40,257 bases of DNA. It comes from Bacillota bacterium. GTDB taxonomy: Bacteria > Bacillota > Sulfobacillia > Sulfobacillales > Sulfobacillaceae. The notes under the pieces were generated by a model. That model worked only from the letters and a program-made list of their open reading frames with translations, was not told where the DNA came from and ran no database searches. The stretch spans positions 1-40,257 of the forward strand of contig JAIMAE010000009.1 of the NCBI GenBank assembly GCA_023512105.1, in the 5' to 3' direction. Below are positions 1 to 7,998 of the stretch, in pieces. Made by a program: the position numbers and the translations under genes. Position 1 is the stretch's first letter. Each line of letters starts with the position of its first letter.

Positions 1-19
1 CAGAGATGGGGGGAAAAGC

Positions 20-799
20 ATGCGTCCACCCGGTTGGCGAGAATTGCGGGCAGAGGCGAGCGAAGGCGAGGCGGTGCGCAGTCGGCGCGGGGAAGGGGAG
101 GAGGGGGCCGTCGACATCCCCGGCCCTAGCCCCGGCAAGGCCTCCTCGGCCATCCACACCCTGGTCATCATTGGTCAGATCGAAGGCCATGTGGTGTTGC
201 CGGCGCAGAATAAGACCACCAAATATGAACATGTGATTCCGCAGTTGGTGGCGATTGAGGAGAATCCGGACATCGAGGGGCTCCTGCTCATCCTCAACAC
301 GGTCGGTGGCGACGTGGAGGCCGGACTGGCGCTGGCCGAGATGGTGGCCAGTATGTCCAAGCCGACGGTGTCGCTGGTGTTGGGGGGAGGCCACTCGATC
401 GGCGGACCGGTGGCGGTGGCGGCTGACTACTCCTTCATCGCGCCGACCGCGACCATGACCATTCACCCGATTCGGATGAACGGCTTGGTCATCGGAGTGC
501 CCCAGACCTACGAATACCTGGACAAGATGCAGGACCGGGTGGTGCACTTCATCACCCAGCATTCCCATATCAGCGAAGAGAAGTATCGGGAACTGATGTT
601 TCGCACCGGGGAGCTGGCTCGCGACATCGGCACGGTCTTGGTTGGCCGCGATGCGGTGGAGATCGGGCTGATCGACGCCGTCGGCGGGGTGGAGGATGCC
701 TTGGCTAAACTGCACGAATTGGTGGCGGCGCGGCGGATTCAACACCATCGCCCAGGGCGGGTGCGCCGGGGCATTGTGCGCCGCCAGGCGGCCCATTAG
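20..799 (+). CDS. tepA: TepA-like ClpP-family serine protease
   Basis: This 259-residue protein belongs to the ClpP/crotonase superfamily and closely resembles TepA (YmfB) of Bacillus, a cytoplasmic ClpP-like protease linked to protein export and to spore outgrowth. The conserved core starts near residue 45. It holds [10 protein letters not shown] (about 93-102), the nucleophile Ser126 in GGGHSIGGP, and the candidate catalytic His149 in MTIHP. The ATG at 20 follows a GGGGGGA ribosome site. The first 44 residues are charged, Gly/Glu-rich and poorly conserved, so the real start could lie a little downstream. ylzJ follows 26 bp later and spoIIIE two genes on, which is the Bacillus order except for the inserted uppP. 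Family assignment is secure; the substrate is not shown by the sequence. Confidence 0.93.
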   Translation: MRPPGWRELRAEASEGEAVRSRRGEGEEGAVDIPGPSPGKASSAIHTLVIIGQIEGHVVLPAQNKTTKYEHVIPQLVAIEENPDIEGLLLILNTVGGDVEAGLALAEMVASMSKPTVSLVLGGGHSIGGPVAVAADYSFIAPTATMTIHPIRMNGLVIGVPQTYEYLDKMQDRVVHFITQHSHISEEKYRELMFRTGELARDIGTVLVGRDAVEIGLIDAVGGVEDALAKLHELVAARRIQHHRPGRVRRGIVRRQAAH

Positions 800-825
800 G
801 TCTAGCGGAGAGAGGAGGCCGGGAG

Positions 826-1032
826 ATGTTATACACCCCGATGCCGTGGGAGATCGTCTTTCCGGAGGAAGTACAAAGCGAGGACCAACTGTTCTTTACC
901 ATCGAGGGGCGGCTTTGCCAAATTCGGCGGGGGGCGGACGGCTGGCCGCGGATTGAGCGGCTGATTTCCACCGACCCGCAGGATTACCTGCAGCCGACCT
1001 GGTCGCCGCGCCAGCCGTTGATCACCTGGTAG
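826..1032 (+). CDS. ylzJ: YlzJ-like small protein
   Basis: A 68-residue protein of the YlzJ-like family, recognised by its opening MLYTPMPWEIVFP and by its position directly after tepA. Members are short, soluble, found in spore formers and have no established function. No signal peptide, membrane segment or metal-binding motif is visible. The ATG is preceded by GGAGAGAGGAGG-type purines about 9 bases upstream. In Bacillus it lies between tepA and spoIIIE; here uppP separates it from spoIIIE. A role in sporulation is inferred from neighbourhood only. Confidence 0.85.
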   Translation: MLYTPMPWEIVFPEEVQSEDQLFFTIEGRLCQIRRGADGWPRIERLISTDPQDYLQPTWSPRQPLITW

Positions 1033-1081
1033 GCTCATAAGAGTGCCCCGTACGCCCATACCCTGTGGTGGAGGTGGGGGC

Positions 1082-1846
1082 GTGCAGGGGTGGCTGTTTG
1101 GGCTGGTCCAAGGGGTCACCGAGTTTCTTCCCGTCAGCTCCTCGGGCCATTTGGTGTTGCTGAGCAGCTGGCTGGGCACCTTGCGCGAGGGTGGGGTGTT
1201 GGAAATCGGCGCCCACCTCGGGACGTTGGTGGCGATTGTGGCCGGGTATCGGGAGACTCTGGCCACCTGGGGGCGCGAACTGCTCCAGGGGCGTTCCTGG
1301 GCCCGGCATCACCTCTACCTCTTGGTGGTGGCCTCCATCCCCGCGGCGGTGGTGGGATTGGCCCTGGATGCATGGATCCTGCGCTGGTTTACCCCGCAGG
1401 CGGCTGCCGTGGGGTGGCTGGCCACCACCGTCAGTGTGTGGGCGACCCCGCCTCCTTCGGCGGGGCGCCAAACCCTCGACCAGTGGACCTGGAGAGAGGC
1501 GCTCTTGGTCGGAATGAGCCAGGTCTTGGCTTTGTGGCCCGGGCTGTCGCGGTCCGGCGCCACCATCATGGCGGCGCGCCGCCTCGGGCTGACGCCGGAA
1601 GAAGCCGCCCGGTTTTCGTTTCTCATGGCCTTGGTCGCGGTATGCGGCGCCGTGTTGCTGCACGCCTCCGACCTTTGGGCCCAACCTCGGCTGTGGCTTG
1701 CTCCCGCCCTGTGGGCGGCCGGGTTTGGATGGCTTGCCCTTAGGTGGGTGCGGCAGGCCCTGACCCGACAGCGCTCCTACGCCTACTTTGGCTGGTATAC
1801 CCTGGCCCTGGCGTTGGTCGCCTGGTGGACGGGTGACCGCGGTTAG
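1082..1846 (+). CDS. uppP: Undecaprenyl-diphosphatase (UppP/BacA family)
   Basis: A membrane enzyme that removes one phosphate from undecaprenyl diphosphate, recycling the lipid carrier of peptidoglycan and other wall polymers; over-expression of the family gives bacitracin resistance. The two signature segments are present: EFLPVSSSGH near residues 14-23 and LWPGLSRSGATI in the middle. Several hydrophobic helices surround them. I chose the GTG at 1082 (254 residues) because a GGAGGTGGGG site lies just upstream and the protein then begins MQGWLFGLVQG, as in homologues; an in-frame GTG at 1043 adds only a Gly/Pro-rich tail. It lies 49 bp after ylzJ and about 100 bp before spoIIIE, interrupting a normally contiguous sporulation block. 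Confidence 0.93.
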   Translation: MQGWLFGLVQGVTEFLPVSSSGHLVLLSSWLGTLREGGVLEIGAHLGTLVAIVAGYRETLATWGRELLQGRSWARHHLYLLVVASIPAAVVGLALDAWILRWFTPQAAAVGWLATTVSVWATPPPSAGRQTLDQWTWREALLVGMSQVLALWPGLSRSGATIMAARRLGLTPEEAARFSFLMALVAVCGAVLLHASDLWAQPRLWLAPALWAAGFGWLALRWVRQALTRQRSYAYFGWYTLALALVAWWTGDRG

Positions 1847-1876
1847 CCCCCCTGCCCTTTTGTCCGCGGGAATATC

Positions 1877-1885
1877 TGGTAAAAT
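1877..1885 (+). promoter_or_regulatory. Possible extended -10 promoter before spoIIIE
   Basis: TGGTAAAAT fits an extended -10 element (TGn followed by TAAAAT). A poor T-rich -35 lies around 1858-1864. Transcription would begin near 1892, ahead of the purine-rich ribosome site at about 1906-1916. Only the -10 supports this call. Confidence 0.3.
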
Positions 1886-1947
1886 CATGGACAAAAGCGC
1901 TGGAGTGAGGGGGGAGTACGCTGGCCGTAAAACGCGGCCGCCACGCG

Positions 1948-4104
1948 GTGCGCCGGGTGTGGGAGGGCATTCGACCGGAGGTGCGCCGCCAACTGGGGGC
2001 ACTGACGCTGGTGGCTATCGGCATCTTGGGGTACGTGGCCATCCTCTGGCCACACGGATGGGCTGCTCGCGACCTCGCGCAAGGTCTTTGGGTTACGGTC
2101 GGGCTCCTCAAGTGGCTGGTACCCGGCATGGTGGCGGCGGTGGGGGTGGCGACCTTGGTTGCTCCGGCTCGTCCCCTGGACCTGCCGCACACGGTGGGGG
2201 CGGTGGCGGCGGCGGTCGGCCTCGACCTCGGACTGGGATGGGCGCGCCCTACCTGGGGCGGCGTCATCGGGGCCCACTTGGCGGCGGCGGTGTCGTCTGC
2301 GCTGGGCGGGGCGGGAACCGTCGTCTTGGCGGTCTTGTTGCTGTTGATGGGCGTGGTGGTGGTCAGCGAGACCGAGGCCACCAGTTTGCTGGGTGCCGTG
2401 GGGCACGGCTTTCTCCGGGTGGGTCGGGCCTTGGCCTGGGGAGGGCGCAGAGGCGCTGCCCACCTGCGCGATTGGCTGTTCACCCCGGTCAAGGAGGAGG
2501 CCCCTCCGACTCCGGTGGTGGCGCCGGCGCCCACCCGCAGTCCGGCTGCCCGCAAGAGCGGGGCGGGGGCTGGTTCGAAAACCCTACCCAAGGGGGAGGG
2601 CGTTGCGGCGGCCCCAGTGCCCGCGCGGGCCGAGCCGGTCTGGCCCCGGGAATTTCAGGGGCATCGCCCCCCGCCGCTGACCCTGCTCGCCGCCCGGGAG
2701 GCGGTGCGAACCGGGAGGGGACAACCCTCAGCGCTGGAACGGGCGGAGGTGTTGCGTCAGGCCTTGGCCCAGTTTGGGATCGAGGTCAAGGTGGGAGAAG
2801 TCAGTCAGGGTCCGACCATCACCCGGTTTGAGATCATCCCGCCTCCTGGCGTCAAGGTGGCGCGCATTCTCAACTTGGCCGATGACATCGCCTTGTCCTT
2901 GGCGGCCACCGGGGTGCGGATCGAGGCGCCGATTCCCGGCAAGTCGGCGATTGGGATTGAGGTGCCGAACCCGGAGGTGACGCCCGTCTTGTTGCGGGAG
3001 GTGTTGGAGAGCCGGGAGTTTGTCGACTCCCCTTCCCCGTTGACGGTGGCCTTAGGCAAAGACGTGGCCGGGGCGCCGGTGGTGGCCGCCCTCGATCAGA
3101 TGCCGCACCTTTTGGTGGCTGGAGCCACCGGGTCGGGGAAGAGCGTTCTGATCAACGTCCTGATCTCCAGCCTGCTCTTCCGCTCCAGTCCGGCCATGGT
3201 CCGCCTGTTGCTCATCGATCCCAAGGTGGTCGAGCTCTCGGTGTACAATGGGATTCCCCACCTGTTGGGGCCGGTGGTCACCGACCCGAAAAAAGCGGCC
3301 ATGGCCTTGCGCTGGGCGGTGAAGGAAATGGAACGCCGCTACCGCCTGTTTGCCCAGGCCGGGGTGCGCGACATTCACCGCTACAACGGGTGGGCAGAAC
3401 AAGGACCGGACCGGGAGCGCCTGCCCTTTATCGTCATCGTCATCGACGAGTTGGCCGATCTGATGATGGTGGCCCCGGCCGACGTGGAAGAGTCGATCGC
3501 CCGCCTCGCCCAGATGGCCCGGGCGGCCGGCATGCACTTGGTGGTGGCCACCCAACGGCCTTCGGTGGATGTGATCACCGGCACCATCAAGGCCAACATT
3601 CCCTCCCGAATCGCCTTTGCGGTTTCCAGCCAGGTGGACTCGCGCACCATCTTAGACGGACCGGGAGCCGAGAAGCTTCTCGGCCGCGGGGACATGCTGT
3701 TTTATCCGGTAGGCGCCCCGAAGCCGGTGCGCCTGCAGGGGGCGCTGATCCGGGAAAAGGAGATCGAGGGAATCGTCGAGTACTTGCAACAGCAGGTCCC
3801 GGTTCCGTCGGAGATCGCGGTGGACCTGGAATCGGGGTCCGAGGAAGCGGAGGGTCCTCCCACCGACACCGATCCCCTGTTCGTGGAGGCGTTGGCGCTG
3901 GTGGTCGATACCCGCCAGGCCTCTGCATCCATGTTGCAACGCCGTTTTCGCATCGGCTACACGCGGGCGGCGCGGTTAATTGATGCCATGGAAGAACGCG
4001 GGTTTGTGGGGCCGCAAGACGGGGCCAGGGCTCGCGAGGTCCGGTTGACCGCCGAGCAGCTGCGCCGCCTGTTCCCCAATTTGCCTCCACCCTCCAATCC
4101 TTAG
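1948..4104 (+). CDS. spoIIIE: FtsK/SpoIIIE DNA translocase
   Basis: A membrane-anchored, ATP-driven double-stranded DNA pump that moves chromosome through the closing septum during division or into the forespore. Hydrophobic helices occupy roughly residues 18-140, followed by a Pro/Ala linker to about 235. The alpha/beta motor domain has Walker A GATGSGKS at 392-399 and Walker B ending in Asp500-Glu501. A C-terminal winged-helix gamma domain (about 645-705) contains [20 protein letters not shown]; this domain reads polar DNA sequences in the family. Length (718) is slightly short of Bacillus SpoIIIE because of the N-terminus. The GTG at 1948 has no good ribosome site, whereas AGGGGGGAG sits just before an in-frame CTG at 1921, so translation may start there. 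Position next to tepA and ylzJ favours SpoIIIE over a division-only FtsK. Confidence 0.95.
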   Translation: MRRVWEGIRPEVRRQLGALTLVAIGILGYVAILWPHGWAARDLAQGLWVTVGLLKWLVPGMVAAVGVATLVAPARPLDLPHTVGAVAAAVGLDLGLGWARPTWGGVIGAHLAAAVSSALGGAGTVVLAVLLLLMGVVVVSETEATSLLGAVGHGFLRVGRALAWGGRRGAAHLRDWLFTPVKEEAPPTPVVAPAPTRSPAARKSGAGAGSKTLPKGEGVAAAPVPARAEPVWPREFQGHRPPPLTLLAAREAVRTGRGQPSALERAEVLRQALAQFGIEVKVGEVSQGPTITRFEIIPPPGVKVARILNLADDIALSLAATGVRIEAPIPGKSAIGIEVPNPEVTPVLLREVLESREFVDSPSPLTVALGKDVAGAPVVAALDQMPHLLVAGATGSGKSVLINVLISSLLFRSSPAMVRLLLIDPKVVELSVYNGIPHLLGPVVTDPKKAAMALRWAVKEMERRYRLFAQAGVRDIHRYNGWAEQGPDRERLPFIVIVIDELADLMMVAPADVEESIARLAQMARAAGMHLVVATQRPSVDVITGTIKANIPSRIAFAVSSQVDSRTILDGPGAEKLLGRGDMLFYPVGAPKPVRLQGALIREKEIEGIVEYLQQQVPVPSEIAVDLESGSEEAEGPPTDTDPLFVEALALVVDTRQASASMLQRRFRIGYTRAARLIDAMEERGFVGPQDGARAREVRLTAEQLRRLFPNLPPPSNP

Positions 4105-4136
4105 CCACTGAGCTGGATGACAAAGGAGGCGGCTGG

Positions 4137-5231
4137 ATGAGAGCAGGGCCCCCGGCCTTTCCCCCCGAGGCCCCGACCTGGCTGGTGGTCAATCCCCAGG
4201 CTCGGCGCGGCCGGGAGAGCTTCGAGAGGGCCCGCGAGTGGCTGGGCCGCACGGTCAACCTCACCGGGGCCTTTCTTCCGGTCAGCCCCCAGGAGATGCA
4301 GCGGCTGTTGCGGCAGGCCGTTGCCCAAGGGGTGCGACGGGTGGTGGTCGGGGGCGGAGATGGCACCTTGTCCCGAGCCGCTGACGTGCTCCAGGGGACC
4401 GACGTGGCCTTGGCGGTCTTACCGCTCGGAACCGGTAACACCTTTGCCTGGGGCATTGGACTGCCCCCGATCTTTCACGAATGGCTGGCGGTGGTGAGCG
4501 AAGGGCAGGTGGAGCGTTTCGACCTCGGCGAGGTCCAATCCGCCGGGCGGCGCAAGGTGTTCCTCAACACCGCCACCATCGGGGTCAGCGAGCGCTTGGT
4601 CGAGCTCTTGACCCCGGAAGCCAAACGCCGCCTGGGTTGGTTGGCCTGGCCGCTCGCCTTTCGGCGCGCCCTCTCCGCCACCCCGGCGATCTGGGTGGAG
4701 CTCGACTACGGCACCGAGCGGGATCGCTTTTGGACGCGTCAACTGGTGGTGGCCAACGGGCGCACAGTGGCCGGGCCGATCGTGGCGGCCCGGGACGCCT
4801 CAGCTCAGGACGGTTGGTTGGAGGTGTTTAGCCTGGGCGGGCCCTCTCCCTGGGGCATGGCCCGCTCTACGCTGCACGTGCTGTGCGGCCGCAAGTTGGG
4901 CGTGTTCGACTCCCACTACCACAAGGCGACGGCGTTTGCCTTGCACTCCGCACCTTGCGTGCCCCTGGACATCGACGGCGATGTGTGGGAGACTACGCCG
5001 GTGACTTTTCGGGTTTTGCCCCAGGCGCTGAAGGTCTTGGTTCCCGGCCTTCGAGAGAGAGGGCCGCGTCCCCACTTCCGTCTGTTTATTCCGGCGCATC
5101 CGGTAGGGAGGCGCTCTCCGGCTTCATGGACCTCGGCACGATCTGGCGGTTCAGACCGTGGCCACAGGTCCCGTCCACCGCTGCATGCCGCCCTGCATGT
5201 TGTAGACGTTGCGGAATCCGGCCGCCATTAG
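4137..5231 (+). CDS. Diacylglycerol/lipid kinase family protein
   Basis: A cytoplasmic ATP-dependent lipid kinase of the DAGK catalytic-domain family (YegS/DgkB-like), expected to phosphorylate diacylglycerol or a related lipid at the membrane. The nucleotide-binding signature GGGDGT is at 72-77 and the second family motif GTGNTFAWG near 97-105; the C-terminal half is the usual beta-sandwich with a DIDGD segment near residue 280. The ATG is well placed after AAAGGAGG, 32 bp behind spoIIIE, so co-transcription is likely. The last 50 or so residues are Arg/Ser/His-rich and unlike the family, and the final 27 codons overlap the convergent rhodanese gene. This tail may be read-through into non-conserved sequence. 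Confidence 0.9.
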   Translation: MRAGPPAFPPEAPTWLVVNPQARRGRESFERAREWLGRTVNLTGAFLPVSPQEMQRLLRQAVAQGVRRVVVGGGDGTLSRAADVLQGTDVALAVLPLGTGNTFAWGIGLPPIFHEWLAVVSEGQVERFDLGEVQSAGRRKVFLNTATIGVSERLVELLTPEAKRRLGWLAWPLAFRRALSATPAIWVELDYGTERDRFWTRQLVVANGRTVAGPIVAARDASAQDGWLEVFSLGGPSPWGMARSTLHVLCGRKLGVFDSHYHKATAFALHSAPCVPLDIDGDVWETTPVTFRVLPQALKVLVPGLRERGPRPHFRLFIPAHPVGRRSPASWTSARSGGSDRGHRSRPPLHAALHVVDVAESGRH

Positions 5232-5465
5232 GAGTTCGACGGCGCGGCTAGACCGGTTGCCAGACCGGCAGACCACCACCACCATCTTGTCTTTGGGAAC
5301 TTCGCGCAGGCGGTGGACCAGGTGACTCAGCGCGATATGTTTGGCTCTGGGTATATGCCCGGCCCGGTATTCGCTGGACTCGCGAACGTCAACGATGACG
5401 GCCTGGCCAGATCTTGCGAGAGATTCTACACGTTCTGGGCTTAGGTGACGAACCAACCATCTCAC
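5151..5465 (-). CDS. Single-domain rhodanese sulfurtransferase
   Basis: A 104-residue cytoplasmic rhodanese domain that would carry a sulfane sulfur on Cys66, the first residue of the active loop CRSGNRS. The CH2A-like segment VDVRESSEYRAGHIPRA and the terminal MQGGMQRW are also typical. Likely partners are thiols, persulfides, thiosulfate or a sulfur-relay protein; none can be named from sequence. The ATG follows an AGAGAGGTGAG ribosome site. Its 3' end overlaps the convergent lipid-kinase gene by 81 bp. It has its own promoter and a palindromic element resembling CsoR/CstR operators directly upstream, which suggests induction by sulfide/persulfide or by metal. Confidence 0.93.
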   Translation of the reverse strand: MRWLVRHLSPERVESLARSGQAVIVDVRESSEYRAGHIPRAKHIALSHLVHRLREVPKDKMVVVVCRSGNRSSRAVELLMAAGFRNVYNMQGGMQRWTGPVATV

Positions 5466-5473
5466 CTCTCTGC

Positions 5474-5489
5474 ATACTACTATGGGTAT
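5474..5489 (-). promoter_or_regulatory. Candidate CsoR/CstR-type operator
   Basis: On the minus strand this reads ATACCCATAGTAGTAT, an imperfect inverted repeat. The left half matches ATACCC of the CsoR/CstR operator pattern ATACCC-N4-GGGTAT exactly and the right half matches 4 of 6 bases. It begins at the -10 box of the rhodanese promoter and ends 8 bases before the start codon, a good place for repression. No csoR/cstR gene lies in the window. Confidence 0.4.
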
Positions 5490-5516
5490 ATTAACCCAGG
5501 CGCGGGCCTAGGGCAA
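5488..5516 (-). promoter_or_regulatory. Sigma-A-type promoter of the rhodanese gene
   Basis: Reading the minus strand, the -35 TTGCCC (5516-5511) and the -10 TAATAT (5493-5488) are separated by exactly 17 bases. Transcription would start near 5481, leaving a short leader with the ribosome site. A 7-bp hairpin arm pair (5501-5507 with 5517-5523) overlaps the -35. Confidence 0.6.
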
Positions 5517-5628
5517 GCCCGCGGTCGGTGTCGTCTTCTATGCGGCCTTTTTGTCCAAATCCGGTCGGATGTGCAAGAACCGGGCGGACGGCGCATAGCT
5601 TTTAGCACCGCAAACAGGGGGTGAAGGC

Positions 5629-6744
5629 ATGCAGGGCACTGACGCGGCTTGGGCGTTGCAAGATAAGGCACGGGTAGACCAGGCCCGCCATCGACAAAAA
5701 CTGCGCCAAGCGCTGCGACAAGAGTTGGCTCAGCTCATCGTCGAGGAGGCGGTGGTGGCGGGAGATCCGGCCCGGCCGGTCAAGCTCCCGATTCGGGTTT
5801 TGGAGCAGTATAAATTTCGTTACCACCCTTTCAAGCACGACCAGGTCGCCATGGATGGCGGGGAGGCCAAACCCGGCGATTCCCTGGCCTGGGCTGGAAA
5901 AGGCCCGCTGGCGGGCGACCAGCCGGGAGAGGCGGTGATGGAGGCCGAGATGGACCTGGAGGAAGTGGAGAGCCTGGTCTTTTCGCAGCTCGGCCTACCC
6001 GATTTGGCGCCCAAGGGCGACCCTCGCTGGGAGGACCTGAGATGGGAAGTGCGCGACATCGGACAGCGGGGTGGCTGGGCCAACCTAGACAAGCGGCGTA
6101 CCTTACGCCAGCACCTCTTGCGCCAGGCCCGGGGAGGACGGGCGCAGATGGGGCGTCTTGGCGTCGAGGACCTGCGGTTTAAGCAAGGAGATTGGCAAGA
6201 AGTCCTGGCAAACAACGCGGTCGTGATTGCCATGCGAGACGTCTCGGGGTCGATGGGCGACTTCAAAAAACGAATGGCGCGGACCTTTTGTCACTGGATG
6301 CTCCGCTTTTTGCACACCCGTTACCATTCGGTGGAAACCGTTTTCTTGGTCCATCATGCCACCGCGCGGGAAGTCGGCGAAGAAGAATTCTTCCGCCTGG
6401 GCGAAAGCGGGGGAACCAAGGTTTCGTCGGTTTACGCGCTGTGTCGCGAGGTCATCACCGCCCGCTACCCGCCGCAGCGGTGGAACCTCTACCCGATACA
6501 CTTCTCCGACGGCGATAACTGGTCTGATGCGGACAACCGGCGCACCGCCGACCTGGTGGCGGAAATGCTGCCGTGGGTCAATGCCTTTGGCTACGTGGAG
6601 ATCCGGGAAAGCGCGCACGGCAGTACCTTGCTGCAACAGCTAACAAAAATCCAGCATCCACGCTTCCGCCTGTTGACCATTCGTCGGCCGGAGGATGTCT
6701 GGCCGGCGCTCCAGCAATTCTTCCCCCCAGCGCCGGCAAGGTAG
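5629..6744 (+). CDS. yhbH: YhbH-family (DUF444) sporulation protein
   Basis: A 371-residue DUF444 protein, the family of Bacillus YhbH and E. coli YeaH, which works with the PrkA kinase in sporulation or stress responses. The N-terminal third is basic and helical. The C-terminal half is a von Willebrand A-like fold with a recognisable metal site: D204-V-S206-G-S208, T263 in GGTKVSS, and D294/D296 in SDGDNW. The ATG follows CAGGGGGTGAAGG. It is the first gene of a three-gene unit with spoVR (20 bp gap) and prkA (22 bp gap). The upstream 160 bp carry no convincing sigma-A promoter, so a sporulation sigma factor is possible but I could not recognise its boxes. Molecular function is unknown; the metal-dependent adhesion site suggests protein binding. 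Confidence 0.93.
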   Translation: MQGTDAAWALQDKARVDQARHRQKLRQALRQELAQLIVEEAVVAGDPARPVKLPIRVLEQYKFRYHPFKHDQVAMDGGEAKPGDSLAWAGKGPLAGDQPGEAVMEAEMDLEEVESLVFSQLGLPDLAPKGDPRWEDLRWEVRDIGQRGGWANLDKRRTLRQHLLRQARGGRAQMGRLGVEDLRFKQGDWQEVLANNAVVIAMRDVSGSMGDFKKRMARTFCHWMLRFLHTRYHSVETVFLVHHATAREVGEEEFFRLGESGGTKVSSVYALCREVITARYPPQRWNLYPIHFSDGDNWSDADNRRTADLVAEMLPWVNAFGYVEIRESAHGSTLLQQLTKIQHPRFRLLTIRRPEDVWPALQQFFPPAPAR

Positions 6745-6764
6745 CCCGTAAAGGAGGGCGTTCC

Positions 6765-7976
6765 GTGTATCCCGACGACCGCGCCTTGGCCCAAATGGCC
6801 CGCGACTTTGGCCTGGATCCCTACCCAGTGATCTTTGAACGGGTGCCGGCCCCCCTGCTCGACGAATACGCCGCCTACCTGTTGCCGGGGCGGATGACCC
6901 ACTGGACCTACGGCAAGCAGTTCGAGCTGCTTCGGCTCGGGCGCGAGTGGGGGATGGGAAAGCTGTACGAACTGGTGGTCAACGGAGATCCGGCCTACGC
7001 CTTTCTATTGGACACCGCCTCTGAAGTAGAGGCCCTGGCCGTCCGTTGTCACGTGCTAGCCCACGCCGATTTCTTCCGTCACAATCGCTGCTTTGCCAAC
7101 ACGCCCAAGGACATGGTGGAGCGGGTCGCCCAGCACAGCCAGCGAATTCGCGGCTTCAGCCTACGGTTTGGGCCTGACGCGGTGGAGGAGGTGCTTGATG
7201 CCGCGCTGGCCCTGGAGGAACAAGTGGACACCGGCGATGTAGCTTGGGATAGCGCCGCTGAACCGCCTGACCTTCTCGGCTATCTCATCGCGCACTCTTC
7301 CCACCTCGAGGACTGGGAACGAGACATTGTGGCGATGGTGCGCGAGGAAGCCCAATACCTGTGGCCGCAGGTGCGGACCAAGGTAGCCAACGAGGGCTGG
7401 GCCACCTTTTGGCACCTGAAGTTGATGCGGGCCCTGGATCTGCCCGCTGCGGCTTATCTGGAATTTGCCCGGCTGCATGCCTCGGTGACGGCGCCTAGCC
7501 CAGGAGGGCTGAATCCGTATGCGCTTGGGTTGGCGCTTTTTGAGCGGCTGTGGACCCACGAGGGACCCGAGGCGATTTTCCTAGCCCGCACGGTGGAGGA
7601 TGACGTCAGCTTGGTCCGGAACTATCTCGACGCCGAGGTGGTCCGGCGGCTGCACTTGTTTTTGTGGGGGCCGGCAGCCCAGGGCAGCCAGGTCAAAAGT
7701 CGCGATTGGCGCGAGATTCGCGATGCCTTGGTCCGCGCCCTCTATCACGGCGGCGTGCCGGTGATCGAAGTGGTGGAGGGAAATTTTCAGCGCCGCGGGG
7801 AGTTGTACTTGCGCCACCGCCACGAGGGGTGGGACCTCGACATCATCCACGCCGAACGCTGCCTGCCGTCTGTATGGCGGCTGTGGGGGCGTCCGGTGCA
7901 TCTGGAGACGGTGGTCAACGGGCGGCGCACCGTGCTGAGCTACGACGGCCGGAATAGCCGATCCCGTGCGGGATAG
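6765..7976 (+). CDS. spoVR: SpoVR family protein
   Basis: A 403-residue member of the SpoVR/YcgB family, needed for normal spore cortex in Bacillus; its biochemical activity is not established. Conserved blocks include HWTYGKQFE near the N-terminus, VVNGDPAYAFLLD, HVLAHADFFRHN and NEGWATFWH in the middle. Length is below the Bacillus protein (about 470). The shortfall is in the centre and C-terminus; the N-terminus aligns well. I start it at the GTG at 6765, 6 bases after AAAGGAGGG. A longer open frame from 6573 overlaps yhbH and carries no family sequence. It sits between yhbH and prkA, the three genes known in enterobacteria as yeaH, ycgB and yeaG, which supports a shared pathway. Confidence 0.93.
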   Translation: MYPDDRALAQMARDFGLDPYPVIFERVPAPLLDEYAAYLLPGRMTHWTYGKQFELLRLGREWGMGKLYELVVNGDPAYAFLLDTASEVEALAVRCHVLAHADFFRHNRCFANTPKDMVERVAQHSQRIRGFSLRFGPDAVEEVLDAALALEEQVDTGDVAWDSAAEPPDLLGYLIAHSSHLEDWERDIVAMVREEAQYLWPQVRTKVANEGWATFWHLKLMRALDLPAAAYLEFARLHASVTAPSPGGLNPYALGLALFERLWTHEGPEAIFLARTVEDDVSLVRNYLDAEVVRRLHLFLWGPAAQGSQVKSRDWREIRDALVRALYHGGVPVIEVVEGNFQRRGELYLRHRHEGWDLDIIHAERCLPSVWRLWGRPVHLETVVNGRRTVLSYDGRNSRSRAG

Positions 7977-7998
7977 CAACGGGGAGGGGGGAACGGCG

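Noticed and set aside
1022-2002. 326-residue minus-strand frame opposite uppP
   Set aside because: Shadow of uppP with Gln/Pro/Gly-rich composition and no homology that I recognise.
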